A stretch of 59,041 nt of DNA, taken from an uncultured Propionibacterium sp. (GTDB lineage Bacteria; Actinomycetota; Actinomycetes; Propionibacteriales; Propionibacteriaceae). The translations under genes were made by a program, and so were the position numbers. The stretch covers positions 1 to 59,041 of the forward strand of contig CALHWB010000009.1 in assembly GCA_938036835.1 (NCBI GenBank), read 5' to 3'. This document shows positions 44,202 through 53,175 of the stretch, piece after piece; position 1 is the stretch's first letter; each line of letters starts with the position of its first letter. Under the pieces are notes generated by a model. That model saw nothing but the letters and a program-made list of their open reading frames with translations, ran no database searches and had not been told where the DNA came from.

Positions 44202-45665
44202 TCAGCAGGGCAAGGAGATGTACTTGGTCTCCAAGAATTCCTCAATGCCCTGCTGGCTGCCCTCGCGTCCCAGCCCAGACATCTTGACCCCGCCGAAGGG
44301 TGCGGCGGCATCGGAGATCACACCCGCATTGATGCCGACGATACCGCTCTCGATACGGCGGGCCACCTGGACGGCGTGTGCGATGTCGGTCGAGAACACG
44401 TAGCTGGCCAGCCCGAAGTCGGTGGCGTTGGCCAGCTCGACCGCCTCGTCTTCGGTGGCGAAGGAAATGATCGGGGCGAAGGGCCCGAAGATCTCCTCGG
44501 TGAGGATTCGGGTACCGGGCTGGATATCGGTAACCACGGTGGGCGCCATGAAGTACCCCGGCCCGTCGATCGCCTGGCCGCCGGTGGTAAGGCGACCGCC
44601 GGCGTCGATGGCATCCTGCACTAGCTCCAGCACCTTGTCGCGCTGGGCGGCCTCGACCAGCGGGCCGACGTCGGTCCCTTCCTCAAGCCCGTAGCCGACG
44701 CGCTGGGCGGCCATCGCGGCCGTGAAACGGTCGGTGAACTCGTCGATCAGCGATTCGTGCACCAGCAGCCGGTTGGCTGCGATGCACGATTCGCCCAGGT
44801 TACGCATCTTGGCATCCATGGCTCCGGCCACCGCCTGGTCCAGGTCGGCATCGGGCAACACTATCAGCGGTGCGTTGCCACCGAGTTCCATCGAGGAGCG
44901 CAGCACCCGGTCGGCGGCGCTTTTCAGCAGGCCGATGCCCACCTCGGTGGATCCGGTGAAGGTGATCTTGCGAATTCGCGGGTCGGCGATCAGCGGGCCG
45001 GTGGTCGCTCCGGAATCGGCGGTGGTGAAGATGTTGACCACCCCGGCGGGGAGCCCGGCGTCCGCCAGCACCTGAGCGAACAGCAGCATGGCCAGCGGGG
45101 TCAGTTTTGCCGGTTTGCAGACCACCGTGCACCCGGCTGCCAGTGCTGGAGCGATCTTGCGGGTGGCCATGGCCAACGGGAAATTCCAGGGAGTGATGGC
45201 CAGCACCGGCCCGACCGGCACCTTCTCAGCCAGGATGCGGCGACCGGAGGCGGGCGCCGGGGCGGTGTAGCCCTCGATCCGGCAGGCCTGCTCGGAATAC
45301 CAGCGGATGTACTCGTTGCCATAGGCGACCTCGCCGAGAGCCTCTTTGTAGGTCTTACCCATTTCCATGGTCATACAGGTAGCGAATAGCTCACGGCGTT
45401 CCTCGATCAACTCGAAGACCCGCCGCAGCAGTTCGGCACGGTCGCGCGGCTTTGAGGCTGCCCACTCGGGTGCGGCGGCCACCGCGGCATCCAGGGCCTG
45501 GCCGGCCTGTTCGGGAGTGGCATCGGCGACTTCGGCGAAAACCGCGCCGGTGGCTGGGTTCTCCACCCCGACCCCAGTCTGGGTGCTCACCCACTCGCCA
45601 CCGATGAACAGGCCTTGCGGCAAGGCGTCGATGACCTGTTGCTCGCGCTGCTGGATGCTGGACAT
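44202..45665 (-). CDS. NAD(P)-dependent aldehyde dehydrogenase, SSADH-like
   Basis: This 487-residue enzyme oxidises an aldehyde to an acid and most resembles succinate-semialdehyde dehydrogenase (GabD). Active-site features are ITPWNFPLAM with N161, TFTGSTEVG, SMELGGNAP with E260, and NLGESCIAANR with C294 as nucleophile. EIFGPFAPI and SGLGREGS match the C-terminal consensus. Start ATG 45665 has AGGAGC upstream. It lies 52 bp downstream of an SDR gene on the same strand, and this pair forms the left arm of the divergent catabolic locus. No GABA genes are nearby, so the substrate need not be succinate semialdehyde. Confidence 0.92.
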   Translation of the reverse strand: MSSIQQREQQVIDALPQGLFIGGEWVSTQTGVGVENPATGAVFAEVADATPEQAGQALDAAVAAAPEWAASKPRDRAELLRRVFELIEERRELFATCMTMEMGKTYKEALGEVAYGNEYIRWYSEQACRIEGYTAPAPASGRRILAEKVPVGPVLAITPWNFPLAMATRKIAPALAAGCTVVCKPAKLTPLAMLLFAQVLADAGLPAGVVNIFTTADSGATTGPLIADPRIRKITFTGSTEVGIGLLKSAADRVLRSSMELGGNAPLIVLPDADLDQAVAGAMDAKMRNLGESCIAANRLLVHESLIDEFTDRFTAAMAAQRVGYGLEEGTDVGPLVEAAQRDKVLELVQDAIDAGGRLTTGGQAIDGPGYFMAPTVVTDIQPGTRILTEEIFGPFAPIISFATEDEAVELANATDFGLASYVFSTDIAHAVQVARRIESGIVGINAGVISDAAAPFGGVKMSGLGREGSQQGIEEFLETKYISLPC

Positions 45666-45717
45666 TGTGCTCCTGATTCTTGGGTCCGATGCTGGTGTGC
45701 GGTGTCTGGCGTCGGGT

Positions 45718-46467
45718 TCAGCCGGCCATATAGTGGCCGCCGTTGACGGCCAGGGTGATGCCATTGACGAAGGACGCGGCGTCCGAGCAAAGGAAGGCCA
45801 CCGCACTGGCGACCTCCTCGGGCCGGCCATGCCGGCCCAGTGGGGTCTCGGCGGCCAACTCCGCACCCTTCTCGGCGAAGGTCGCGGCATTCATCTGGGT
45901 ATCGATGAATCCGGGGGACAAGACATTTACCCGGATCTGTCGAGCGCCCACTTCGCCGACAATGCTGCGGGCTAATCCGTTGATGGCGGCCTTCGAGGTC
46001 GCATAGGCGGCCTTGCCGGGGCTGCCGCGCCGACCGGCGTCCGAACTGAACAGCACCATAGAGCCGCCGTCGGCCATCATCGGCAGCAGTTCGCGCACGA
46101 TCTGGAAGACCGCGCGCACGTTGATGTTGAGTACGCGGTCGAAGTGAGCGTCGCTCATCTGCTCGATGGGGCTGCGATCGATGATGCCAGCCGCCGGCAC
46201 CAGGTGATCCAACCCAGCCATGGTGGTACGCACCAACTCGCCAAGCGCGCCCATCCTGGCTGGATCGGTGAGGTCACCGGCCAGGGTCTCCACTTGGGTG
46301 GCTCCTGCAGCCCGGCAGTCTGCTGCGGTTTTTGCCAGGCCCTCGGCGTTCAGATCGACCAGCACCAGGCGGGTCTGTTCGGTGGCCAGCAGCAGCGCGG
46401 TGGCGCGGGCGATCCCGCTGGCGGCTCCGGTGATCACGAACCGGCGCCCGGTCAGATTCCATTGCAT
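45718..46467 (-). CDS. SDR family oxidoreductase (left arm)
   Basis: This 249-residue classical short-chain dehydrogenase shows the cofactor motif TGAASGIA near 13-20, with LVDLN favouring NAD. The catalytic set is S141/S142, Y155 and K159 (YATSK). The usual NAAG is PAAG here. PGFIDTQM and the C-terminal FVNGITLAVNGGHYMAG fit 3-hydroxyacyl or sugar-acid dehydrogenases. Start ATG 46467 has AAGGAGG upstream. A TACGAT at 46499-46504 (minus strand) could be its -10. It faces the E1-E2 operon across 159 bp and probably shares its regulation. Confidence 0.93.
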   Translation of the reverse strand: MQWNLTGRRFVITGAASGIARATALLLATEQTRLVLVDLNAEGLAKTAADCRAAGATQVETLAGDLTDPARMGALGELVRTTMAGLDHLVPAAGIIDRSPIEQMSDAHFDRVLNINVRAVFQIVRELLPMMADGGSMVLFSSDAGRRGSPGKAAYATSKAAINGLARSIVGEVGARQIRVNVLSPGFIDTQMNAATFAEKGAELAAETPLGRHGRPEEVASAVAFLCSDAASFVNGITLAVNGGHYMAG

Positions 46468-46533
46468 AATCGCCGGCCTCCTTGCCCGGCCCGGTCAATC
46501 GTAGCGTCCGCTCATGGGATGCGTGTGGTTTCG

Positions 46534-46571
46534 TTGCATCCAGGAAAGGCAATTGGATACAATTGTGTATC
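46534..46571 (+). promoter_or_regulatory. Promoter and probable GntR operator of the E1-E2 operon
   Basis: TTGCAT (46534-46539) and TACAAT (46558-46563), 18 bp apart, form a good promoter pointing at the E1 gene. GATACAATTGTGTATC (46556-46571) is an inverted repeat with 6-bp perfect arms and covers the -10. FCD-type GntR regulators commonly bind such AT-rich palindromes, and one is encoded in this operon. The site also lies between the two divergent arms. Binding is inferred. Confidence 0.7.
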
Positions 46572-46626
46572 GCGCAGGGTGCGGCGCCACTCGGTACGCC
46601 ACCCATCCAAAACCCTGGAGAGGTCC

Positions 46627-48837
46627 ATGAGTCACGAAGAAGTGCTAGTTCCGGCGGTCGCGTGGAAGCGGCTCAGTTCCACCCCGGAGGACTGGGCGGC
46701 TGCCGATCCGCAACTCTTGCGGGCGATGCTGGTCCAGATGCAGGTCATCCGGTCGTTTGAGGAGATCGCTCTCAAGCTGGCCGCCGAGGGCGCCCTGCAC
46801 GGGCCCGCCCATTCCAGCATCGGGCAGGAAGGCGGAGCGGTCGGTTCGATCATCGGTCTGCGCCCCAGCGACGCGGTCAACGGCACTCACCGTGGCCATC
46901 ACCAGTTCCTGGCCAAGGGATTGAACTACCTGAAGGGGCTTGACTTCGATCCCGGACATCCGATCGATGAGCGGGTGCATGCCTTCATCAAGAAGACGTT
47001 GGCCGAGATCCTGGGGCTTGACCAGGGATTCAGCCACGGTCGGGGTGGATCGATGCACCTGCAATGGCGTGAGGCCGGCAACTTGGGCACCAACGCGATC
47101 GTTGGCGGCGGTGTGCCATTGGCCAATGGTTCGGCCTTTTGCCAGAAGTATGCCCAGGCCGAGCACCCCCAACCGGGTGGCAGCGACCTCACGGTCACCT
47201 ACTTCGGGGACGGTGCCTCCAACATCGGATCCACCCTGGAGACAATGAATCTGGCTAGCGCCTGGCATCTGCCGCTTTGCTTCTTCATCGAAAATAACCT
47301 GTATGCCGTTTCCACCAACGTCTTCGAGGCCACCAATGAACCACGCCTGTCGGCGCGGGCCTCCGGTTTCGGCATGCCCGCCTGGCGAGTGGATGGAATG
47401 GATCCGTTGGCGGTGCATCTAGTGATGCAGCAGGCGGCCGAGTACCTACGTTCTGGCCGGGGCGCGGTGGTGGTGGAGGCGGAGGTCTACCGCTACTTCC
47501 ACCAGAACGGCCCGTTCCCCGGTAGCGCCTTCGGCTATCGATCCAAGCAGGAAGAGGCTGAATGGCGGGCCCGGGATCCGATCCAGCGGGTCGCCCGCGA
47601 ACTGATGGCCCGGCAACTGCTGACCGCCGGGGTTTTCGATGCGATGGTGGAGCAGATCGATGCGGTGCTGGCCGGCTTGATGGACGAGTTCGCCGGAAAC
47701 GATCCCACCTCCCCGCGACCCCGAAAGCGAATCCGTCCCGAACTGTGGCCTGACCCGGCATTCGTGGATTTCGGTATCCGCGGGGACGCCAGCGAGCTTG
47801 CCGCCTGGCATGTGCTCGAGGACGACCAGGTCACCGACTGGCGGGCGGTCAAATTCGCCGACGCGGCTGCCGATGTGATGCAGCGCCGGATGCAGACCGA
47901 TTCGCGCTATGTCACCCTGGGCGAGGACGTACACAATCTGAAGGGGGGAACGAACGGAATCACCCGCGGCCTGAAGGCCGAGTTCGGGGACCGAATCCGG
48001 GGCACGCCGATCAGCGAGAACGGTTTCGCCGGGCTGGCCGGCGGTATCGCGATGGATGGCCGCTATCGGCCCGTGGTCGAGTTCATGTATTCCGATTTTA
48101 TGTGGGTGGCCGCCGACCAGGTCTTCAACCAGATCGGCAAGGCCCGGCATATGTTCGGCGGCGGGCATGGCATGCCGCTGGTGCTGCGTTCGAAGTGCGC
48201 CATGGGGGCCGGGTATGGCTCACAGCATTCGATGGACCCGGCCGGGGTCTATGCGGCGCATCCGGGCTGGCGGATCGTCGCGCCTTCGAATGCCTTCGAC
48301 TACGTGGGTCTGATGAATGCGGCCCTGGCGCTGGAGGATCCGGTGCTGGTGATCGAGCATGTCGATCTGTACGAGAACCCAGATCGGGTGCCCGCCGATG
48401 ATCTGGACTACATCATTGCTCCTGGCAGCGCCAGAATCCGGCGTGCCGGCTCGGAGTTGACGATCCTGAGCTACCTCAACATGGTGCAACTGTCATTGGA
48501 CGCGGTAGCTGAGACCGGCATCGATGCCGAAGTGATCGATTTGCGCTGGCTGGACATCGCCTCGATGGACTGGGATACCATCGGTGAGTCGATTCGCAAG
48601 ACCAACAATGTGCTGTTGATCGAGCAGGGTTCGCCCGGGCCCGGCTACACATCCCGGATCGCCAACGAGATCACCGAACGATTCTTCGACTATCTCGATC
48701 AGCCGGTGCAACGGGTGTACGGGTCGCAATCCACTCCGACGATCTCGAAGGTGCTGGAACGGGCAGCGCTGGCCTTCGGGCCGGAGATCGTAGCGGCCAT
48801 CGGTCGCGTCCGGGCTAACCTGGGCCAGCGGGCCTGA
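46627..48837 (+). CDS. Fused E1 alpha-beta, thiamine-dependent 2-oxo acid/acetoin dehydrogenase
   Basis: This 736-residue protein fuses the E1 alpha and beta subunits. Alpha (about 1-345): GQEGGAVGSIIGLRPSD, GRGGSMHL, the thiamine diphosphate motif from GDG at 194-196 to NN at 223-224. Beta (about 395-736): YVTLGEDVHNLKGGTNGITR, FMYSDFMWVAADQVFNQIGK, GAGYGSQHSMDPAGVYAAHP. The order resembles acetoin dehydrogenase and branched-chain 2-oxo acid E1 rather than AceE. Start ATG 46627 has GGAGAGG upstream. An E2 gene follows 15 bp later; no E3 is present, so E3 must come from elsewhere. Substrate unknown. Confidence 0.92.
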   Translation: MSHEEVLVPAVAWKRLSSTPEDWAAADPQLLRAMLVQMQVIRSFEEIALKLAAEGALHGPAHSSIGQEGGAVGSIIGLRPSDAVNGTHRGHHQFLAKGLNYLKGLDFDPGHPIDERVHAFIKKTLAEILGLDQGFSHGRGGSMHLQWREAGNLGTNAIVGGGVPLANGSAFCQKYAQAEHPQPGGSDLTVTYFGDGASNIGSTLETMNLASAWHLPLCFFIENNLYAVSTNVFEATNEPRLSARASGFGMPAWRVDGMDPLAVHLVMQQAAEYLRSGRGAVVVEAEVYRYFHQNGPFPGSAFGYRSKQEEAEWRARDPIQRVARELMARQLLTAGVFDAMVEQIDAVLAGLMDEFAGNDPTSPRPRKRIRPELWPDPAFVDFGIRGDASELAAWHVLEDDQVTDWRAVKFADAAADVMQRRMQTDSRYVTLGEDVHNLKGGTNGITRGLKAEFGDRIRGTPISENGFAGLAGGIAMDGRYRPVVEFMYSDFMWVAADQVFNQIGKARHMFGGGHGMPLVLRSKCAMGAGYGSQHSMDPAGVYAAHPGWRIVAPSNAFDYVGLMNAALALEDPVLVIEHVDLYENPDRVPADDLDYIIAPGSARIRRAGSELTILSYLNMVQLSLDAVAETGIDAEVIDLRWLDIASMDWDTIGESIRKTNNVLLIEQGSPGPGYTSRIANEITERFFDYLDQPVQRVYGSQSTPTISKVLERAALAFGPEIVAAIGRVRANLGQRA

Positions 48838-48852
48838 GAAGGGGGATCGATC

Positions 48853-50136
48853 ATGGCTAATGTGGTTTTGATGCCAGCCGTGGTGGCCGATGCCGTCGAT
48901 GCGGTGCTGACCAGCTGGCTGGTCGAGATGGGCGATCAGGTGACCAAGGGCCAAGCGCTGGCCGAGATCGAGACTGACAAGGCGAATGTCGAGGTGACTG
49001 CCGAGCGGGCCGGCAAGGTCGGCCGGCTGCTGGCGGCGGCCGGGGATCGAGTCGCGGTCGGGGCACCGATCTGCGTTCTTCTGGCGGCCGGTGAGGACAC
49101 CAGCGCGATCGCTGCCGCGCTCGGTGAGGCTGCCGAGCGGCCCGTTCCGGTCGATGTCGGCGAGGCGGCCGCCAACGCCACCGCTGGGTCGCCTCCGGCC
49201 TTCGGCACCGCTGCGGCAGCCACCGGTTCGACTGCCTCGGCTAGGGCCAACGGCAAGCGGCTGTTCGCTTCTCCGCTGGCCCGTCGGCTGGCTGCCGAGT
49301 ATGGACTGGATCTGACCGGTGTCCAGGGTCGGGGGCCGCGCGGACGGGTGGTGCGGGCAGATGTCGAGGCCGCCGTGGCTGTTCGCAATGCCAGTAGGCC
49401 AGCGGTCGCGGCCGACGAGCCGACAGGTCAGGCATCCGCCGGCTTCGAGGACATTGAGGTGACCCGGATGCGGCAGGCCATCGCCCGTCGGTTGACCGAG
49501 TCGAAATCGACGGTGCCGCACTTCTACGTTACCTGCGATGTTCGGATGGACGCGCTGCTGGCCTTCCGGAGGCAGGTGAACCAGATCAGCGCGGTGAAGG
49601 TGAGCATCAACGATCTGATCATCAAGGCCATCGGGATGGCACTGCTCGCGGTCCCGGACGCCAATGCAATCTGGAATACCACTTCGATAAGGAGATTCAC
49701 CGGAGTGGATGTCTCGGTTGCGGTGTCCACCGGTACCGGATTGGTTACCCCGGTGGTGCGTGGAGTGGACCGGCTTCCGCTCCCCGAACTGGCCGCGGTC
49801 ACCGCAGACCTGATTGGCCGGGCACGCGCGGGCCGGCTCAAGCAGTCCGAGATCGAGGGGGGGTCCTTCTCGGTCAGCAATATGGGCATGTACGGCGTGC
49901 GGGAGTTCTCGGCGATCCTGAATCCGCCGCAGTCCGGGATCCTGGCCGTCGGGGCCGCCGAACAGCGTCCCGTGGTGGTTGATGGCGCGTTGACGGTGGC
50001 GAGCGTGGCCACCTTGACCCTGTCGTGCGATCACCGGGTGATCGACGGAGCCCTGGGTGCCCAACTGCTGCAGGCCATCAAGGCCAGCCTGGAAGAGCCG
50101 CTACGACTGGTCGTCGGGGCGGGAATCCGAGGATGA
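48853..50136 (+). CDS. Dihydrolipoamide acyltransferase (E2)
   Basis: This 427-residue E2 core takes the acyl group from the fused E1 and passes it to CoA. A single lipoyl domain occupies about 1-78, with lipoyl-lysine K43 in EIETDKANVEV. An Ala-rich linker follows, then the subunit-binding domain (ASPLARRLAAEYGLDLTGVQ) near 139-175. The acyltransferase domain carries H394 and D398 in SCDHRVIDGA. This is the expected three-domain E2. It overlaps the next gene by 4 bp. Acetoin, pyruvate-like or branched oxo acids all remain possible. Confidence 0.94.
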   Translation: MANVVLMPAVVADAVDAVLTSWLVEMGDQVTKGQALAEIETDKANVEVTAERAGKVGRLLAAAGDRVAVGAPICVLLAAGEDTSAIAAALGEAAERPVPVDVGEAAANATAGSPPAFGTAAAATGSTASARANGKRLFASPLARRLAAEYGLDLTGVQGRGPRGRVVRADVEAAVAVRNASRPAVAADEPTGQASAGFEDIEVTRMRQAIARRLTESKSTVPHFYVTCDVRMDALLAFRRQVNQISAVKVSINDLIIKAIGMALLAVPDANAIWNTTSIRRFTGVDVSVAVSTGTGLVTPVVRGVDRLPLPELAAVTADLIGRARAGRLKQSEIEGGSFSVSNMGMYGVREFSAILNPPQSGILAVGAAEQRPVVVDGALTVASVATLTLSCDHRVIDGALGAQLLQAIKASLEEPLRLVVGAGIRG

Positions 50137-51128
50137 GGGCGCTGGTCAAGTTCGCTCCCGGGGCGGAGAATGTGGCGCTGCGCGAGGTGCCCGTGCCTAC
50201 TGCCGGCCCCGGGCAGGCGCGGATCGAGGTGATCTACACCGGAATGTGCGGTACCGACGTGCATGTCATGCGCGACGAGTATAAGGTCAATCCGCCGGTG
50301 GTCATGGGGCACGAGGTGCTCGGCCGGGTCATCGCGGTCGGCTCGGCGGCGGATCGGCATTGGGTAGGACAGCGGGTGGTTGTCGAGACCTTCTTTCGTT
50401 GTTGCGAACGTTGTGCGATGTGCCGGGCCGGCCGGCGGAATATGTGTGCCGAACGGGAGTCTATCGGCTCTTTCCGGGACGGTGGATTCGCCGAACAGCT
50501 GGTGGCGCCGGTGCTGAACCTGCATGCGGTACCGGAGAACCTACCCGACAGGATCGCTGCCTTGGCCGAGCCGTTGGCCTGCACCTGCCATGCCCTGATC
50601 GTGCGCAGCCGGATCCCCGCCGGGGCTCACGTGTTGGTCACCGGCCCGGGCCCGATGGGTTTCCTGAGCGCCCAGGTCGCGCGGGCGTCCGGGGCCCAGG
50701 TGACTCTCGCCGGTATCGCCAAGGATGCCGGCAGGCTGGCGTCCTTTGCGGGTAACGGTATCGCCATCACTACCCAGACGCCAGCGGAGAACGGCTTCGA
50801 CGTGGCTATCGAGTGTTCCGGGTCGGCTACCGGGGCGGGGAACGCCTTGCGTGCGCTTCGACCGGGTGGTGCCTATATTCAGGTAGGTATCTTCGGTCGG
50901 GATGTATCGGTTCCGCTGGACATGCTGATCCTGCGCGAACTGGTGATGACTGCCGGATTCTCGCACTCGCCGCAGGCCTGGGATGTCGCTTTGGATCTTA
51001 TGGGCCGCGAAGCGCTTGATCTGGCACCGGCTGTTGGCAGAATCTATTCATTGGCAGACTGGCAGGAAGCATTGGCTGCGCTCGCTGCGGGCAGCACCAT
51101 GAAGATCCTCATCGACCCCAGGAGTTGA
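50133..51128 (+). CDS. Zinc-dependent alcohol dehydrogenase (MDR)
   Basis: This 331-residue medium-chain dehydrogenase probably oxidises a polyol or secondary alcohol. Catalytic zinc ligands are C39, H60 and E61 (GMCGTDVH, GHEVLG). Structural zinc uses C91, C94, C97 and C105. The Rossmann motif is VTGPGPMG. It resembles threonine, sorbitol or 2,3-butanediol dehydrogenases. Its start overlaps the E2 stop (ATGA), so it is coupled to the 2-oxo acid complex and may make that complex's substrate or work upstream of it. Confidence 0.93.
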   Translation: MRALVKFAPGAENVALREVPVPTAGPGQARIEVIYTGMCGTDVHVMRDEYKVNPPVVMGHEVLGRVIAVGSAADRHWVGQRVVVETFFRCCERCAMCRAGRRNMCAERESIGSFRDGGFAEQLVAPVLNLHAVPENLPDRIAALAEPLACTCHALIVRSRIPAGAHVLVTGPGPMGFLSAQVARASGAQVTLAGIAKDAGRLASFAGNGIAITTQTPAENGFDVAIECSGSATGAGNALRALRPGGAYIQVGIFGRDVSVPLDMLILRELVMTAGFSHSPQAWDVALDLMGREALDLAPAVGRIYSLADWQEALAALAAGSTMKILIDPRS

Positions 51129-51131
51129 ACC

Positions 51132-51662
51132 ATGGCCGTTCCCGGTATTCGCGGAATGGATCACGTCGGATTCACCGTGCCCGATATCGAGCAGGCGCAT
51201 GATTTTTTCGTCAATGTGCTGGGATGTGTGTATCTGTTCGAGCTCGGACCGTTCGAATCGGTGGCGGGTGGCCATTGGTTGAGTGAGCATGTCAACGTGG
51301 ACGATGCGGCCCGCTTCCGCAACCGGCACTACCGCTGCGGGCATGGCTCCAACTTCGAGATCTTCGAATACGAGTTGCCGGGACGCAGCCTGGCGCAGCC
51401 GGCCAACTCGGATGTCGGGGGGCACCATCTGGCCTTCTACGTCGATGACCTGGATGCCGCAGTGGACTACCTGCGCGCCGTTCCCGGGGTCCGGGTGCTC
51501 GGCGAACCGACCGACAGCAGCGGTCCGAACCTGGGGCAGCGCTGGGTTTATTTCCTGAGTCCTTGGGGTATGCAGATGGAGCTTGTTAGCTATCCCGGTG
51601 GCAGGGCGTATGCTGCCGAGGCCGCGGTTCGGCTATGGAATCCCACTCGGCCGGCCGAATGA
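51132..51662 (+). CDS. VOC (glyoxalase-fold) family protein
   Basis: This 176-residue protein has two beta-alpha-beta-beta-beta units. The first starts GMDHVGFTVPDIEQAHDFFV and the second HHLAFYVDDLDAAVDYLRAV. Candidate metal ligands are H11, the Glu in NFEIFEYE, the His in GGHHLAFY, and the Glu in GMQMELVSYPG. The family includes lactoylglutathione lyases, epimerases and extradiol dioxygenases; this gene cannot be placed further. It is 3 bp after the alcohol dehydrogenase stop codon and overlaps the GntR gene by 4 bp. Confidence 0.88.
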   Translation: MAVPGIRGMDHVGFTVPDIEQAHDFFVNVLGCVYLFELGPFESVAGGHWLSEHVNVDDAARFRNRHYRCGHGSNFEIFEYELPGRSLAQPANSDVGGHHLAFYVDDLDAAVDYLRAVPGVRVLGEPTDSSGPNLGQRWVYFLSPWGMQMELVSYPGGRAYAAEAAVRLWNPTRPAE

Positions 51663-52399
51663 CCAAGCGATCCGACAGCGAACGGTCCCGAGCCAGGTCG
51701 GTGCAGGGTCAGCGCATCGCCGATCAGTTGCGCACCCAAATCCTGGACGGGGATTTGGTGCCTGGCAGCAGGCTGGGTCAAGAGTTGCTGGCCGAGCGGT
51801 TCGGGGCGAGCCGAATGCCGGTGCGAGAGGCATTGCGCACCTTGGAATCCGAGGGGCTGGTGCGGATCAAGGTGCATTCGGGTGCCTGGGTTTCGGGGCT
51901 TGATCTACAGGAGTTCGAGCAATGCTATAAGCTGCGCGAAGCCATCGAGCCGGTGGTGATCGTCGAATCGATGGCCAATCTCGGTCTGGCCGAGATCGAT
52001 GAGGCAGCCAGGTTGGCGACGGCCATCGAGCAGACTGGGGGCCCGGATGGCCTGCGTGTCTTCATGCGGCTGGACCGGGAGTTTCATCTGCTCACCTATT
52101 CGGGGGCCAGCTATCCACTGTTGACCGAGTTGGTGGATCGGTTGTGGAATATGACTCAGCCCTATCGCCGGGAACTGGTGCGTCAAATGTCGGCCGAAGC
52201 GTTTTCGGCCACCTGTGCTGAACATGCGCTGATCGTGGATGCCTTGCGCCGTAGGGATACGACCGCTGCGGCCGGATTGGTGAGGCTGCATATCCAGCGG
52301 ACCCAGCGTGCTTTGGCGGAATATGGCAATGTCGAGTGGGAGCGGCATGCTTACTCGTCTCGGCCCGCCGGCCGGGAACCGACCCGGGAGCAATCATGA
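51659..52399 (+). CDS. GntR family regulator, FCD subfamily
   Basis: This 246-residue repressor has an N-terminal winged helix (IADQLRTQILDGDLVPGSRL, FGASRMPVREALRTLESEGL) and a C-terminal FCD domain. FCD metal-site residues D139, H143, H189 and H211 are all present, so it probably senses a carboxylate through a bound metal. The start ATG overlaps the VOC stop, and its stop overlaps the next SDR start. Embedded in the operon, it is the best candidate to bind the palindrome at 46556-46571 and so to autoregulate. Confidence 0.94.
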   Translation: MTKRSDSERSRARSVQGQRIADQLRTQILDGDLVPGSRLGQELLAERFGASRMPVREALRTLESEGLVRIKVHSGAWVSGLDLQEFEQCYKLREAIEPVVIVESMANLGLAEIDEAARLATAIEQTGGPDGLRVFMRLDREFHLLTYSGASYPLLTELVDRLWNMTQPYRRELVRQMSAEAFSATCAEHALIVDALRRRDTTAAAGLVRLHIQRTQRALAEYGNVEWERHAYSSRPAGREPTREQS

Positions 52400-53175
52400 T
52401 CGATGTTCCGCAAGCTGGCATTCTGGAACTGTTCAGTCTGGCCGGGCAGCGGGCTATTGTGACCGGCGGCGGTCGCGGGATAGGTCGGGCCATCGCTCAG
52501 GCTTTCGGCGAGGCGGGTGCTCGGGCGATCCTGGTGGCTCGCAGCCGGGATCAATTGACCCGGACGGCAGCCGAGTTGCCGAATACGGTGGCCATGCCGG
52601 CTGATGTTACGAGCGCCGATCCCGATCAGTTGATCGCGGACTGCGAGCGGGCGCTGGGTGGGCCGATCGATGTGATCGTGCATGCGGCAGGTTCTCAGCA
52701 TCGTGAGCCCAGCGTCCGGTTTCCCTTAGCGGAGTGGGATCGGCTGCTGCGGGTACATCTAACCGTGCCATTTCTGCTCAGCCAGGCGCTTGGACGGCGG
52801 CAGCTGGCGGCTGGGCGAGGCGGCAGCCATATCTTCATCGGTTCGCTTAACAACTACCAGGCAGTGGTGCCCGATATCGTGGCCTATGGTGCTGCCAAGT
52901 CTGGTGTGGGTGGGATTATGCGAGCGTTGAGCCGGGAGTGGTCCGGTCAGGGTATCCGTTGCAACGGCATTGCGCCGGGCTGGGTGGTTACCGAGCTGAC
53001 CCGCAGCAAGTTCGCGGAGCCCGAATGGGCCGAACGCATCCTGGCACGCATCCCGATGGGACGAGTCGCCGAGGCCCGGGAGATCGCCGGTGCCGCGGTC
53101 TTCCTGGCCAGTGCGGCGTCCAGCTATGTCACCGGGCAGATGCTGGTGGTAGACGGCGGCTGGACTACATCATGA
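52396..53175 (+). CDS. SDR family oxidoreductase (right arm)
   Basis: This 259-residue dehydrogenase has cofactor motif TGGGRGIG (about 23-30), HAAG (96-99) and catalytic S150, Y164 and K168. LFSLAGQRAIVTGGGRGIGR resembles gluconate 5-dehydrogenase and KduD-like enzymes, so a sugar-acid or hydroxy-acid substrate is plausible. LVARSRDQL suggests NADP preference. Both ends overlap neighbours by 4 bp (GntR and esterase). It is not a close copy of the left-arm SDR, so the two probably act on different steps. Confidence 0.93.
   Translation: MIDVPQAGILELFSLAGQRAIVTGGGRGIGRAIAQAFGEAGARAILVARSRDQLTRTAAELPNTVAMPADVTSADPDQLIADCERALGGPIDVIVHAAGSQHREPSVRFPLAEWDRLLRVHLTVPFLLSQALGRRQLAAGRGGSHIFIGSLNNYQAVVPDIVAYGAAKSGVGGIMRALSREWSGQGIRCNGIAPGWVVTELTRSKFAEPEWAERILARIPMGRVAEAREIAGAAVFLASAASSYVTGQMLVVDGGWTTS

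Noticed and set aside
46144..46626. An N-terminal extension of the fused E1
   Set aside because: It would run through the divergent SDR gene and the operator. ATG 46627 has a good ribosome binding site and matches family starts.
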